Assembly (NCBI GenBank): GCA_021785935.1
Contig: JAJYOG010000002.1
Location: forward strand, 1-64,000
Length of the DNA stretch: 64,000 bases
Reading direction: 5' to 3'
Source: Actinomycetes bacterium
Lineage (GTDB): Bacteria > Actinomycetota > Thermoleophilia > BMS3ABIN01
The translations under genes were made by a program, and so were the position numbers. Positions 36,147-46,469 of the stretch are shown one piece after another (the first letter of the stretch is position 1; each line of letters opens with the position of its first letter). The notes under the pieces are model-generated. The model had not been told where the DNA came from, did no database searches, and saw only the letters and a program-made list of their open reading frames with translations.

Positions 36147-37775
36147 TTAGTCCTTTACCAGTTGAAATATCAGCGTCTCCTGATCGCTTCCAGGGCGGAT
36201 CGTCTTAACCAGCTTCCATTCAGGATGCTCTGAAGAATCATCCAGCAGCCGCACCAGCTCCGGCCTGAAATCGTATATCGCCTGGCGGCCGAGAACTATG
36301 TAATCGACGCCTCTGGACCTGGCGAACGTTGTGAGATGATCGTAATCAGCATATGGAAGTCCAATGGAGACGCCGCCCGAATAGTAGGACGAGGAGGATT
36401 CCCAACGCCCCATAACTATTTTGCCGCTGCCAGCCTCCTGCTTGATCCACTCTCCGGCTTCGCGGTATTGCATGTCGTAGCTGGTACCCAGCAAGCCTCC
36501 GAAAGTGAACAGGATCACCGGCGCCAGCACGGCAAAACCAATCAGCCAGGGAACAAGCTTGCGCCAAAGCTCCCGTCTCGGCCCCCGCAAGCTCAGTGAA
36601 ATCGTCTCAATGCCCCACTGCTCCAGCTTCCGCCAGCCGATGGCCACCAGAATTAGCGCCGGGGGCACAAATGGCATGAAGAAGCGATCGGTTGCGTACA
36701 TGGCCAGGATGATGAGCGCGGGCGACATCATTAAAAAGATGAAGCCGACAGCCGCCGCCCGCCGGCGGTCCCAATCGCGAGCGAATAACCCCAGCCCCAG
36801 TAACATCAGCAGCCAGAGGGGCATGACCCGCGCCAGCTGTTCGGTGTAAAAAACATTGCTTTGATTGACGAAAATCTTGATCGCCTGCTTGGGGTGGAGC
36901 GCCAGATAGCTCACGATGTCATCGCCGCTTTCAGCACGGGCCATCCATGACTCCCTGCCGTCGTCGGTCAGCGCCGATGCCTGTTTTTCCCATTCGAGGG
37001 TTCCATACCGCAGGTTGTGGGTTGCGGTAAAGACCTGCTCGTATGATTCCTTGCCCGTATATGTCCATTTGCCCGTGACGTTATGAATAAACGTGATATA
37101 CGGCAGGGCGAAAATGCTGAAAACAGCCAGAAACAGGACCAGAGGCTTCAGCATCTGTTTAAAGGCGCGTTGCTTCAGTGATACAACCACGGCCAGCCCC
37201 ACGATCAAAAAGATGTAGAAAACGGTGGAAGGATTGACGAGGTACGCCAGCCCCAGGGAAAGCCCAGCCATCGCCGCACACGGCAGCCGGCGCTTGCCCA
37301 GCATCTGCCAGGCAAAGAAGAGAGCCATCATGAGGAAAAAGATGTAGACGCTTTCGCTGTACAGCCGGGAAGAGTAATCGACAAAAAGCGGTATGACCGC
37401 GATGAGCGCAGCCGCCATCAGACCCACCCGCTCACCAATCAATTCTCTGCCGAGCAGATAAGTGGGAATGACGATCAGGGTGCCAAACACAATCACCACG
37501 GCATAACCGGCGATAGCGTAATCCCTGAAGATCATAGACACCGCGGCGATGATGGCAGGGAACAGCGGCGAGAAATGAGCTGTGGCATTGCCGGTGAGGT
37601 CGACAAATCCCTGGCCGTTGATCAGGTTCTCGGCCATCCTGGCATATATCGTCTCATCCAGTTGCAGCATCGGCCGCGTCAGCACCGCCAGGAGCCGCAT
37701 CACGAAAGCCAGGAGGGCGATCATGATGAGAGCCTTTCGCGGCGAAAGCCAGCTCTTCTTTTGCACGTCTTCCAT
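36147..37775 (-). CDS. GT39/ArnT-like membrane glycosyltransferase
   Basis: LLAVLTRPMLQLDETIYARMAENLINGQGF; polytopic; paralogous to the next gene. Confidence 0.9.
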   Translation of the reverse strand: MEDVQKKSWLSPRKALIMIALLAFVMRLLAVLTRPMLQLDETIYARMAENLINGQGFVDLTGNATAHFSPLFPAIIAAVSMIFRDYAIAGYAVVIVFGTLIVIPTYLLGRELIGERVGLMAAALIAVIPLFVDYSSRLYSESVYIFFLMMALFFAWQMLGKRRLPCAAMAGLSLGLAYLVNPSTVFYIFLIVGLAVVVSLKQRAFKQMLKPLVLFLAVFSIFALPYITFIHNVTGKWTYTGKESYEQVFTATHNLRYGTLEWEKQASALTDDGRESWMARAESGDDIVSYLALHPKQAIKIFVNQSNVFYTEQLARVMPLWLLMLLGLGLFARDWDRRRAAAVGFIFLMMSPALIILAMYATDRFFMPFVPPALILVAIGWRKLEQWGIETISLSLRGPRRELWRKLVPWLIGFAVLAPVILFTFGGLLGTSYDMQYREAGEWIKQEAGSGKIVMGRWESSSSYYSGGVSIGLPYADYDHLTTFARSRGVDYIVLGRQAIYDFRPELVRLLDDSSEHPEWKLVKTIRPGSDQETLIFQLVKD

Positions 37776-39434
37776 TTATTTGACCAACTCGAAGACAAGT
37801 GTTTCCGTATCGCTGCCGGGGCGTATTGTCTGGACCAGCTTCCAGTCCGGATGGCTCGTGTCGTCATTTAGCAGCTGCTGGAGTCCCGGGCGCCAGTCGA
37901 CGATGGCCTGACGGCCGACGATCAGGTAATCGACATCCTTGAGGCGTGCATAGCTGGTCGTGCGCTCATAGGTGTCATAGGGGAGAATCACAGCGATGCC
38001 GCCGGCATAATAAGCCGACGAATATTCGCGGTTCATGACCTTCTTGCCCGGGCCCGCGTAATCCTTCAGCCATTGACCGGCGTCTTTATATTGGGTCGGA
38101 TAGCTCTGCTTGAGAACGGTTGCGCCCGCAAAGGCCAGCAGCGGCAGCAGCACCGCCGCGCCGATCACCCAGGGCGCCAGGCTCAGCCAGAGCGCCTTTC
38201 GCTTGGCTGACATGAAAGTGGTCGTAATCGTGCCCTGCGCCCATTCTTCCAATCGAAGCCAACCGGCCGCTGTCGGAATTACGGCGAACGGTATGAACGG
38301 CATGAAGAACCGGGGAAATGCCAGCATCGAAAGGACCAGCAACACAGGCAGCATCATTACCCCAAGATAACCGATGGCAAGGGCGCGCCCGCGATCCCAA
38401 CCGCGCGCGAACAGCCCCAACCCCAGCAGCATCAGCAGCCAGAGCGGAAATACCTGTTGCAGTACCTTCGCGTGCAATTCATATACCTGCTTCACAAAAT
38501 TCTTGGCTGCCTGCAGCGGATAGGAAAGCACGAAATTTACTGGATTGTTGAGCGTCGTATCCTTCTCCAACTCAAGAACTTTGATCTCGGTGCCATCCTG
38601 GTTCAGCGGCAACAGTTCCTTTTCCCAATCCTTGATATCGTCGCGCGGGATGTTGTGAGTCGCAGAATAGGTGTTGCCGGCGATAAATTTGCCACTGTAG
38701 GTCCACCGTCCCAGTTCATGATGCATGTACCAGACGTACGGCGCGGCAAACAGGGAGAAGCATAAGAGAAACAGTCCCACCGGCACAGCCAGCCTTCTCC
38801 ACGAGCCTTTCCTCCAGGCGACAGCAACGGCCAGGATCAGCAGCGTCAGCAGATAAAAAAGACCGGAAGGATTTGCCAGATAAGCGAGTCCCAATGAAAC
38901 ACCCGACAGCACCCCACAGGCCGGCCGGTTTCTCTTAAGCATGGTCCAACCGAAATAAAGCCCCGACAGCAGGAAAAACACGTAGACCGTTTCGGTGTAG
39001 ATGTATTCTGAAGTGCCCACGTAAAAAGGCATGATCGCCATCAGGGCCGCGGCCATCAGACCCACCCGCTCACCAATCAATTCTCTGCCAAGCAGATAAG
39101 TCGGCACCACCAGAAGCGTGCCGAAAATCGCGACGACCACATAGCCGGAGAGAATGTAGTTTTTCAGGATCACGGCGATGGCTGCCATGAAAATTGGCAG
39201 AAGTGGTGAATAGTGTGTGGTGGTCAGACCGCTGATGTCGAGCAGACCATTGCCGGCGGCGAGGTTCTCCGCCATGCGCACGTAAGCGGTCTCATCGAAC
39301 TGAATCATGTGGCGGGTGAACGTCGCCAGAACCCTCACGATCAGGGCCAGCAGCATGATGAGCAGCAACACTCGGCCCGGTGTCAAAAACTTGCGGGCAC
39401 TGGCAGACACTCTTGTGTCTTTCTTTAAATTCAT
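37776..39434 (-). CDS. GT39/ArnT-like membrane glycosyltransferase
   Basis: VLATFTRHMIQFDETAYVRMAENLAAGNGLLDISGLTTTHYSPLLP; tandem paralog. Confidence 0.9.
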   Translation of the reverse strand: MNLKKDTRVSASARKFLTPGRVLLLIMLLALIVRVLATFTRHMIQFDETAYVRMAENLAAGNGLLDISGLTTTHYSPLLPIFMAAIAVILKNYILSGYVVVAIFGTLLVVPTYLLGRELIGERVGLMAAALMAIMPFYVGTSEYIYTETVYVFFLLSGLYFGWTMLKRNRPACGVLSGVSLGLAYLANPSGLFYLLTLLILAVAVAWRKGSWRRLAVPVGLFLLCFSLFAAPYVWYMHHELGRWTYSGKFIAGNTYSATHNIPRDDIKDWEKELLPLNQDGTEIKVLELEKDTTLNNPVNFVLSYPLQAAKNFVKQVYELHAKVLQQVFPLWLLMLLGLGLFARGWDRGRALAIGYLGVMMLPVLLVLSMLAFPRFFMPFIPFAVIPTAAGWLRLEEWAQGTITTTFMSAKRKALWLSLAPWVIGAAVLLPLLAFAGATVLKQSYPTQYKDAGQWLKDYAGPGKKVMNREYSSAYYAGGIAVILPYDTYERTTSYARLKDVDYLIVGRQAIVDWRPGLQQLLNDDTSHPDWKLVQTIRPGSDTETLVFELVK

Positions 39435-39463
39435 GGGGCGGAAAAACCTGTGCGCCCAGGCCG

Positions 39464-40882
39464 CTATCGCAGATGGGTCAGGTAATTCTTGAGCGTTTTG
39501 GCGAAATAGACCACATCACTGCCGGAGCGGATCTTGTTGAGATTATGAAGGACCAGGCGGGGCTGGCTGTAATATCGCATAACCGCCCGTTCACGCGCCT
39601 TCGTTACCTCTTTCGATTCCAACCGCGGTGTTGTGATCACGGAAAAATTCTGCTCGTAACGTTTCCAGTCAAGGGTATCAAGCCAGCCGTTCTCATTGCA
39701 CTGATCGAACAGCCTGGAGCCCGGGAAGGCCACGGCGCAATAAAACTGCGCGTAATCGATCTTGAGGAACTTGGCAAACTCGACGGTCTGATTCATGGTC
39801 TCCTTGGTCTCCCCCGGCAATCCAAGTACGCAGTGGCCGGTAACTTCCAGGCCGGCATCGTGCGCCATCCGCACCGCCTGAATTGCATCCTGGAGAGTGG
39901 CGCCCTTTTTGATCGAATCAAGGACATCCTGATTGCCGCATTCGATGCCAAACCCGATCATAAAGCAGCCGGCCTCCTTGATCGTTCGCAGTAACTCAGG
40001 TGAGACCGTATCGACACGGCTGTTGCAGACCCAGGTGACCTTGAGGCCGCGTTTGATGATCTCGCGGGCGGTATCGATGGCGTTCTGCTGATCGGTTGTG
40101 AAAGACTCCGACCAGAAGAGAAAATCGTAGATGCCGAATTCCTTGCCCGCCCATTCCATTTCGTCAACGATTCGCTCGGGCGACCGCTGCCTGACCTTGG
40201 CTCCGTAGTAAACCTTGTTGGTGCAATAAGAGCAGCCATAAGGACATCCCCGCGCGGTGCCCACCAGCAGAAACCTGTTGCCGCTAAAGGGCATGCGATA
40301 GTAATTTGTGTCGATTAGATCCCAGGCAGGATACGGCAGCGCGTTTAAGTCTTCGATAAATGGGCGTTTCTCGTTGTGGTGAATTTCTCCATCGCTGCGC
40401 CATGAAAGCCCCAGCACGTTACCCAGATCGCTGCCGTCGCGCATAGCCAGAGCGGCATCACGGATGGTGTACTCAGGCTCGCCCCGGGCCGCCATATCCA
40501 AATTTTCATCGATAGCGAAGCAGTCATCGGGACGGGCACTGGGGTGAATGCCCAGCACGATCGTCTTGGCCTCAGGGTAAGCATTCTTGACCAGGGATGC
40601 CGTACCCACGTCATACTCGATGGACGAAGTGGCGGTGTTGATAACCACCAGGTCAGGCTTCCAGTCGGAGATGATGTTCGACACCTGCTCCCTGGTCAGC
40701 TCCTCCACGCTGCCATCGGTGATCCTGACCTCCATGCCCTTGTCTCGCAAAATCGCGGCCGAGGTTGCCAGGGAAATGGGTGCCCAGACGGCGGTCCAGG
40801 TCGAAGTCCGCTGCATGCAGCGCCCTTCACGGACAAGATTAAGTCCACCATCAGCCGGTGGATTTAGCAGATAAACTCTCAT
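39464..40882 (-). CDS. Radical SAM protein with N-terminal cobalamin-binding-type domain
   Basis: MRVYLLNPPADGGLNLVREGRCMQRTSTWTAVWAPISLATSAAILRDKG; TARGCPYGCSYCTNKVYYG; GLPGETKETMNQT. Confidence 0.93.
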   Translation of the reverse strand: MRVYLLNPPADGGLNLVREGRCMQRTSTWTAVWAPISLATSAAILRDKGMEVRITDGSVEELTREQVSNIISDWKPDLVVINTATSSIEYDVGTASLVKNAYPEAKTIVLGIHPSARPDDCFAIDENLDMAARGEPEYTIRDAALAMRDGSDLGNVLGLSWRSDGEIHHNEKRPFIEDLNALPYPAWDLIDTNYYRMPFSGNRFLLVGTARGCPYGCSYCTNKVYYGAKVRQRSPERIVDEMEWAGKEFGIYDFLFWSESFTTDQQNAIDTAREIIKRGLKVTWVCNSRVDTVSPELLRTIKEAGCFMIGFGIECGNQDVLDSIKKGATLQDAIQAVRMAHDAGLEVTGHCVLGLPGETKETMNQTVEFAKFLKIDYAQFYCAVAFPGSRLFDQCNENGWLDTLDWKRYEQNFSVITTPRLESKEVTKARERAVMRYYSQPRLVLHNLNKIRSGSDVVYFAKTLKNYLTHLR

Positions 40883-40918
40883 ATCGATATAACTCCCGTT
40901 TTCAGTCCGGTCATTTGT

Positions 40919-41602
40919 TTAAACCATGTTTTTGATCAGGTTCCAGGCGAACTTGTGTAAAACTTTCCAGACGGTAATCTGGGACTCCCCCGCCTGGCGA
41001 ACGTATTCATGTGTAGGTACTTCCTCAACCCGGTAGCCCTTTTTCAGGCTTTTCATCACCATTTCCTGCTCGATGGTGAAGCCTTCTTCTTCCAGCTCCA
41101 GGTTGCCGGCGACCTTTTTGGAAATGGCGCGAAAGCCATTTTCGCAGTCGGTGAGCATAACGTGCCAGCGGCAATTGATCAGCATGGCGATAAAAGCGCT
41201 GCCGGTGCTGCGAATGAACATGCTCCAGTCGCCGCCCAGCTCATCGCTGCCGCCTTTCCAGCGGGAACCGACCACCAGATCCGCCGCGCCCTCGTTTATG
41301 GGCGCGACCAGTTTCGGAATATCGGCGGCGTCATGGGAACCATCAGCATCAAAAAAGACGATGATGTCCCCCGCGGCCACTTCGATCGCCTTCCTGATGC
41401 CATCGCCCTTGCCGCGCCCGGCGTCGCGAAAAACGCCGACGCCAAGGGATTCGGCCAGCTCACGGGTTCCGTCGGTAGAGTTGCCGTCAACGACAATTGT
41501 TTCCTGAGCATGAGGCAAAACCGAACGGATTACGTTTTCAATCGTGGCCTCTTCATTGCGCGCCATTATGGCCACGGTTACCTTGTTGTCCACCGTACTC
41601 AA
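40919..41602 (-). CDS. GT2-family glycosyltransferase (polyprenyl-phosphate sugar transferase-like)
   Basis: VTVAIMARNEEATIENVIRSVLPHAQETIVVDGNSTDGTRELAESLG; FFDADGSHDAADIPKL. Confidence 0.92.
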   Translation of the reverse strand: MSTVDNKVTVAIMARNEEATIENVIRSVLPHAQETIVVDGNSTDGTRELAESLGVGVFRDAGRGKGDGIRKAIEVAAGDIIVFFDADGSHDAADIPKLVAPINEGAADLVVGSRWKGGSDELGGDWSMFIRSTGSAFIAMLINCRWHVMLTDCENGFRAISKKVAGNLELEEEGFTIEQEMVMKSLKKGYRVEEVPTHEYVRQAGESQITVWKVLHKFAWNLIKNMV

Positions 41603-41641
41603 TCAGTCACTCCATTTTTCCAAGAATAGCATAATATCAGC

Positions 41642-42742
41642 TCAGGTTTGCGCCACAAATTCGCGCAGCGCGAGCACAACCGCCTGCAGCTGCGCCTCGG
41701 AAATCTCGGGAAATATTGGTATCGATAATATTTCATGAACTGCCTGCCCGGTCACCGGCAGCGAGGCCGCCGCAGCGTCGGCGTATGCCGGCTGTAAATG
41801 CGCCGGCACCGGGTAGTGCACCAGGGTCTGAACACCGCATCTGGCTAAAAATGCCTGCAGCTCGCCTCTTTGGGGAGACCGGATGACGTATAGATGATAA
41901 ACGTGGCGCGCCCATCCCTTCTCCACCGGCAAATTGAGAACGCCATTTAGATTCTTGCGATAATAGTCAGCCACCTGGCGGCGGCGCTCGGTGGCGTGAT
42001 CCAGCACCTTGAGCTTTACGCGCAGGATCGCGGCCTGCAGCTCGTCCAGCCTGCTGACTTCACCCCGGTAAATATTGCGATATCTTTCGCTTCCCTGGCC
42101 GCAATTGGACAGCGACCGGATCCTGGCGGCAAGATCGGAATCATCGGTGGTTACTGCTCCACCATCTCCGCAGGCGCCAAGGTTCTTGGTCGGATAAAAA
42201 CTGAAGCAGCCGGCGACGCCCATGGTGCCAACGCTCCTGCCGTTGAAGGCCGCTCCGTGTGCCTGGGCGCAGTCCTCGACAACAAACAGGCCATGTTTTT
42301 CAGCGAAATCGAGGACTGGGTCCATATTGACGGGATGGCCATAGAGATGAACCGGAATAACCGCCTTCGTTTTTTCCGATAGGGCGGCTTCCAGACCGGC
42401 GGGATCCAGGCAATAAGTATCGGCCTCGATATCGATGAAAACCGGGGTGGCTCCCGCCTTTGAAATCGACAATGCCGTGTTCACGGCTGTATGGGAAACC
42501 GTGATGACTTCATCACCGGCGCCGATTGCCAGCGCCTTGAGCGTCAGATAGAGCGCGTCGGTTCCGGAACCAACGCCGACCGCATGCGAGGTCCCGACCC
42601 AGCTTGCGAATTCATCCTCGAAAGCAGCCAGGTTGCCGCCAAGTACATAGGCGCCGCTGGCGAGTACACTCAGGACAGCCTCGTCAATCTCTTCTTTCAG
42701 ACCGCGATAGCCCGCAGCCAGATCAACGTAGGGGACATCCAT
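41642..42742 (-). CDS. DegT/DnrJ/EryC1/StrS-family PLP sugar aminotransferase
   Basis: VPYVDLAAGYRGLKEEIDEAVLSVLASGAYVLGGNLAAFEDEFA; FSFYPTKNLGACGDGGAVTT contains the PLP lysine. Confidence 0.95.
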   Translation of the reverse strand: MDVPYVDLAAGYRGLKEEIDEAVLSVLASGAYVLGGNLAAFEDEFASWVGTSHAVGVGSGTDALYLTLKALAIGAGDEVITVSHTAVNTALSISKAGATPVFIDIEADTYCLDPAGLEAALSEKTKAVIPVHLYGHPVNMDPVLDFAEKHGLFVVEDCAQAHGAAFNGRSVGTMGVAGCFSFYPTKNLGACGDGGAVTTDDSDLAARIRSLSNCGQGSERYRNIYRGEVSRLDELQAAILRVKLKVLDHATERRRQVADYYRKNLNGVLNLPVEKGWARHVYHLYVIRSPQRGELQAFLARCGVQTLVHYPVPAHLQPAYADAAAASLPVTGQAVHEILSIPIFPEISEAQLQAVVLALREFVAQT

Positions 42743-42745
42743 GCG

Positions 42746-43840
42746 TTAGATAAACTCCAGGTGCTTTCTGTTTTCGACGATCCAGGCGCGGGCAAGAGTT
42801 GCCGCCTCGTGGAAAGGACAATCAAAAATAGCGCACTCTTTCGGATTGGTGCTGCGAAATGCTTCGTAATGCTTCTCGCTGTACCAGATCTCAGGGAAAC
42901 TCTTTTCATAAATGTTACCGATCTTGTGGCTGTCCTTGCGGTGATGGAAAAAGGCGCACAGGTACATATCTCCCTTGGCATCAACAACCGGATGAATCGG
43001 ATTGAGGAAGCAGCGCCCAATCGGCTTGGTCTTCTCGAGGCTGCCGAACACCTGGAAATCCTCATTGCTAAGTTCCTGAGCCCGGCGGGCCACTTCGCGC
43101 GCCTTATCGAGAGTCTCGCCCCCAATCGTGAATTTACTGGCCCTCAAGGCTTTGAACTGGAGATAATCAAGCCCGATTTCACGCGCGAGTTCGGCGGCCT
43201 GAGCCAGCTCCTGCCAGTTCTTGGAGGAAACCAGGTACTTGGCCCCCACGGTCGCCGTCCCAAACTTTTGGTCGCTCGACCGGCGTGGACCACCCTTGCC
43301 AGCTTTCCCCCGGGCTCCGTTCCTGGTCTTGTAGCCGATCACCGTCTTCAGATTGCCGATCAGCTTTTCGAAATCATTTCGTCCATGGATCTTCCTGTAG
43401 GTTTCCGGGGTGCCAGCATCGAAGGCAATGCGAAGAAACAAAAGGTTCTGCACCAGGAACTCCGCAAGCTCGTCTGTAAGAAGGGTGCCGTTGGAAAACA
43501 TCCCCACTTTGAGCCCTTTGCCGCGCATGTAAGCGATCGCCTGAATGATTTGGGGATACATCAGCGGTTCGCCTCCCCCCGATATTTCCACACCCTCAAC
43601 GCCGAGTTCGGCAAAGTCAGATACCACATCCTTCATGGTGTCAAAGTTGAGAAACTGGTCTTCCGATTTATGCATGTAACGTGAATGGCAACCGGCGCAT
43701 GCATGGTTGCAAACGTTCGACAGAAAGAACTCCATCGTCCTCGGCACCGGCATTTTACCGGATAGTATCTGCTGCACCTCGTGGTAGCAGGAGAGAATCT
43801 TCATGGCCCCAATGGGGGCTTTATCGATGCTTACTTCCAT
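42746..43840 (-). CDS. Radical SAM/SPASM-like protein
   Basis: SNVCNHACAGCHSRYMHKS; VEISGGGEPLMYP; C-terminal MYLCAFFHHRKDSHKIGNIYEKSFPEIWYSEKH. Confidence 0.92.
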   Translation of the reverse strand: MEVSIDKAPIGAMKILSCYHEVQQILSGKMPVPRTMEFFLSNVCNHACAGCHSRYMHKSEDQFLNFDTMKDVVSDFAELGVEGVEISGGGEPLMYPQIIQAIAYMRGKGLKVGMFSNGTLLTDELAEFLVQNLLFLRIAFDAGTPETYRKIHGRNDFEKLIGNLKTVIGYKTRNGARGKAGKGGPRRSSDQKFGTATVGAKYLVSSKNWQELAQAAELAREIGLDYLQFKALRASKFTIGGETLDKAREVARRAQELSNEDFQVFGSLEKTKPIGRCFLNPIHPVVDAKGDMYLCAFFHHRKDSHKIGNIYEKSFPEIWYSEKHYEAFRSTNPKECAIFDCPFHEAATLARAWIVENRKHLEFI

Positions 43841-43865
43841 TCAAGCCATCCGTTCATACTGCTTT

Positions 43866-44600
43866 TCAAACAGCTGCGCGTCCCTGATGTTGCTGCCGGG
43901 TGAGGCGCCGTTTGACCCTGAGGGTGCCTTTAAGCATTTTCACACTCTCGCTCCATACTTCTGTTTCACCGCTGGTCGTGTCGTGAAACCAGGGAAGCCC
44001 CACTTCGACAACTTTGTAACCGGCGCCATGTGCAAGAGCAATGAACTCTACCAACATTTCAAATCCATCCGCACTGAGTTCGACAGACTGTAATAGCCTC
44101 TTGTGAAACCCGATAAAACCTGTTTGCGTATCGACAATATCCAGATGAAACAATAACCGTGTCAGAACCGTATAACCCTTGCTGAATATCCGGCGCTTGA
44201 GCGGATAGTCAGCCTTGATGCCCACATATCTCGAGCCGACTGCGAAGTCAGCTTCCTTAAGAGCGGCCAATAAAGTCGGAATCGTCACTTCAGCCGGCAT
44301 TGCCAGATCGCAATCCATTTGAATGATGATTTCACCCCGGGCGGCCGCATACATTTCCCGATAGGTAAAACCTGCCCCCCTGTTGGGGAAGTGGCTGGTT
44401 ATCCGCACAGCTGGGTCGGCTGCGGCAATCGCCTCGAGTTTCGATAAAGTCGAATCGCCGCTTCCGTCGTTGCCAAAAATGATCTCATACGAAACGCCCT
44501 GCGCTTCGCACGTACCCTTGACGCGGCGGTAACTTGCGTCAATTATCGCCTCTTCATTGTAGCAGGGCACGACTACACTGATCGAGGGCACAGACTTCAA
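43866..44600 (-). CDS. GT2-family glycosyltransferase
   Basis: ISVVVPCYNEEAIIDASYRRVKGTCEAQGVSYEIIFGNDGSGDSTLSKLE; IIQMDCDLAMPAEVTIP. Confidence 0.92.
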   Translation of the reverse strand: MKSVPSISVVVPCYNEEAIIDASYRRVKGTCEAQGVSYEIIFGNDGSGDSTLSKLEAIAAADPAVRITSHFPNRGAGFTYREMYAAARGEIIIQMDCDLAMPAEVTIPTLLAALKEADFAVGSRYVGIKADYPLKRRIFSKGYTVLTRLLFHLDIVDTQTGFIGFHKRLLQSVELSADGFEMLVEFIALAHGAGYKVVEVGLPWFHDTTSGETEVWSESVKMLKGTLRVKRRLTRQQHQGRAAV

Positions 44601-46021
44601 AGCAGGTCCCTCCGGTTTGGATCGCGCCGGGAGGCGACAGCATAACGCAAGAAGTCGCGCGACGCCTTGAGGGTTTCCCCGGGATGACGCGCCAGGTTGC
44701 CGAACTTTCCGGCAATGAACGACGGCCTTAAATAATAACGGCGATAAAATTCCGCTTCGCGCTCCGTCCCGGCCTGGTCCTTGAATTCACAGGTGTACGG
44801 TAACAACGCGAAGTCGATATTATCCTTCTCGCTTTCGTAAAGCTCTGTATTGGGATAGGGCACCAGAGTAGAAACGGCGATAAACTCAAGATTCAGGTCT
44901 CTCGCCAGCTTGAGGCTCATCTCGAAATCATCCCGAGTTTCCACGGGTGCGCCGACTATGAACCAGCCGACCATTTCCAGGCCGCTGGCACGAACCTGCC
45001 GCAGGTTATCCATTACCTGTTCCAGCTGGTATCCCCTCTTAAGGTAGTCGATCACCTTCTGCGAGCCGCTCTCGATGCCCACGTAAACACGGCTGCAGCC
45101 GGCGCTTCGCAGGGCTTCGGCTATTTCACCGTCAATGGTATTCGGCCGGGTCAGACAGCTCCAGGTTATGTCTGCGCCCAGGGCTTTCAGTCCCTCACAG
45201 ATCTCTAGAACCCTGCGCCTGGAAGCGGTGAAGGTATCGTCCATGAAGCGGAAGTACTTTATTCCGTACCCTTCAACAGCCGCCGCAACTTCGCCAACGA
45301 CATGGCCGGCGGAGGCCATGACAAACTTGCGGCCGTAGGTGCGAACACAATAGGCGCAGGGAAAAGGGCAGCCGCGTGAAGACAGAAAAGTCGTGTAGGG
45401 ATGGCCGAAAAAGGGCTCGCCGTAGAGCGAATGATCGATGGCCCCCTGATCGGCATAAGGCAGATCGTCGAGTGAAGGGTTGCGCTGGAACTCCGCCGGT
45501 TCGAAGCCCGACTCTCCCAGAATCGCCACTCCCTCACCAGCTAGCTCCCCGCCGCTTGCCCGCCTTTCCAGCAGAGCGCGAAAAACCAGGTCGGGCTCGC
45601 CGGCGAGGACAAAATCGGCGCCGGTGGCTTTCATCGTCTCCTCGCCGTAATTGCTCGGCAGATGCCCAAAGCAACCGACCAGTGCTTCTGGTTGCTGATG
45701 CCGCAAACGCGCGAGGAAATCGACGTCATTGTCGAAATACTCGATCGCCATGATGGATAGGATGATATCCGGATCAAAAGCGCTCACTGACCTGAGTGCC
45801 TCCTCCACGGAAAGCCGCTCGGCGATGCAATCAAGAAGCCGGACTTCACAGCCGTCGACCAGCTTGGCCTGCGCCGATAGATACATGAGCTCAAGCGGTG
45901 GAAAAAGGAAGTTGGGCGCATTGTAAGAACAAACATAGCGCCGAATAATTTGTGAATGGTACGGAGGATTGATTAATAGAATTCTCAAGGTCCCTTTATC
46001 TACATATCGAAGTGCGGGCAT
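44597..46021 (-). CDS. Radical SAM protein with N-terminal cobalamin-binding-type domain
   Basis: RILLINPPYHSQIIRRYVCSYNAPNFLFPPLELMYLSAQAKLVDG; SSRGCPFPCAYCVRTYGRKF; start set at MPALRYV because the candidate -10 overlaps the upstream TTG. Confidence 0.92.
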   Translation of the reverse strand: MPALRYVDKGTLRILLINPPYHSQIIRRYVCSYNAPNFLFPPLELMYLSAQAKLVDGCEVRLLDCIAERLSVEEALRSVSAFDPDIILSIMAIEYFDNDVDFLARLRHQQPEALVGCFGHLPSNYGEETMKATGADFVLAGEPDLVFRALLERRASGGELAGEGVAILGESGFEPAEFQRNPSLDDLPYADQGAIDHSLYGEPFFGHPYTTFLSSRGCPFPCAYCVRTYGRKFVMASAGHVVGEVAAAVEGYGIKYFRFMDDTFTASRRRVLEICEGLKALGADITWSCLTRPNTIDGEIAEALRSAGCSRVYVGIESGSQKVIDYLKRGYQLEQVMDNLRQVRASGLEMVGWFIVGAPVETRDDFEMSLKLARDLNLEFIAVSTLVPYPNTELYESEKDNIDFALLPYTCEFKDQAGTEREAEFYRRYYLRPSFIAGKFGNLARHPGETLKASRDFLRYAVASRRDPNRRDLL

Positions 46022-46029
46022 CTTCTGGT

Positions 46030-46038
46030 AGTATAGCA
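46030..46038 (-). promoter_or_regulatory. Candidate extended -10 (TGCTATACT), near-leaderless for the radical SAM gene
   Basis: 8 nt between the -10 end and ATG at 46021. Confidence 0.45.
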
Positions 46039-46087
46039 AGTAATCGGGGCGCGCAAGCCCTTACCCACGCTGTTTTTAAACTGACTT

Positions 46088-46468
46088 ATGATCCTAATTA
46101 TTATCGTCATTACAATCTTTGCCAACCTCGCTGATCTGTGTTTAAAAATCGGCGCCAACCGTGCCGGCGACGCGCTCGGTGACCCTCTCGCGATTTTTCT
46201 AACTCCCTGGATCTGGCTGGGAGCAGTCCTCGGTATTGGCTCGATGGCCCTCTGGATTTACATTCTGGGACGCCATCACATCAGTCATGCTTACCCGATA
46301 TTTGTCGGGCTGGGGTTTGTCAACATCACTCTGGCTTCCTGGCTCTTCCTGCATGAGGAGATCAGTTCCACACGCCTGGCCGGCATCGCCCTGATACTGA
46401 TGGGCATTGTGATTGTCCATTTTCAATCAAAGGAACCGGCAGCCGGCACATCCAAGGCAGCCGGCTGA
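46088..46468 (+). CDS. Small four-TM EMR/EamA-like transporter (first of a pair)
   Basis: ~126 aa, four TM segments; resembles SMR-type or ArnE/F-like proteins; immediately followed by a second such gene. Confidence 0.85.
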   Translation: MILIIIVITIFANLADLCLKIGANRAGDALGDPLAIFLTPWIWLGAVLGIGSMALWIYILGRHHISHAYPIFVGLGFVNITLASWLFLHEEISSTRLAGIALILMGIVIVHFQSKEPAAGTSKAAG

Positions 46469-46469
46469 G

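Noticed and set aside
42491-43684. 397-aa plus-strand ORF
   Set aside because: Antisense to the DegT aminotransferase and SPASM radical SAM genes; no recognisable domain.
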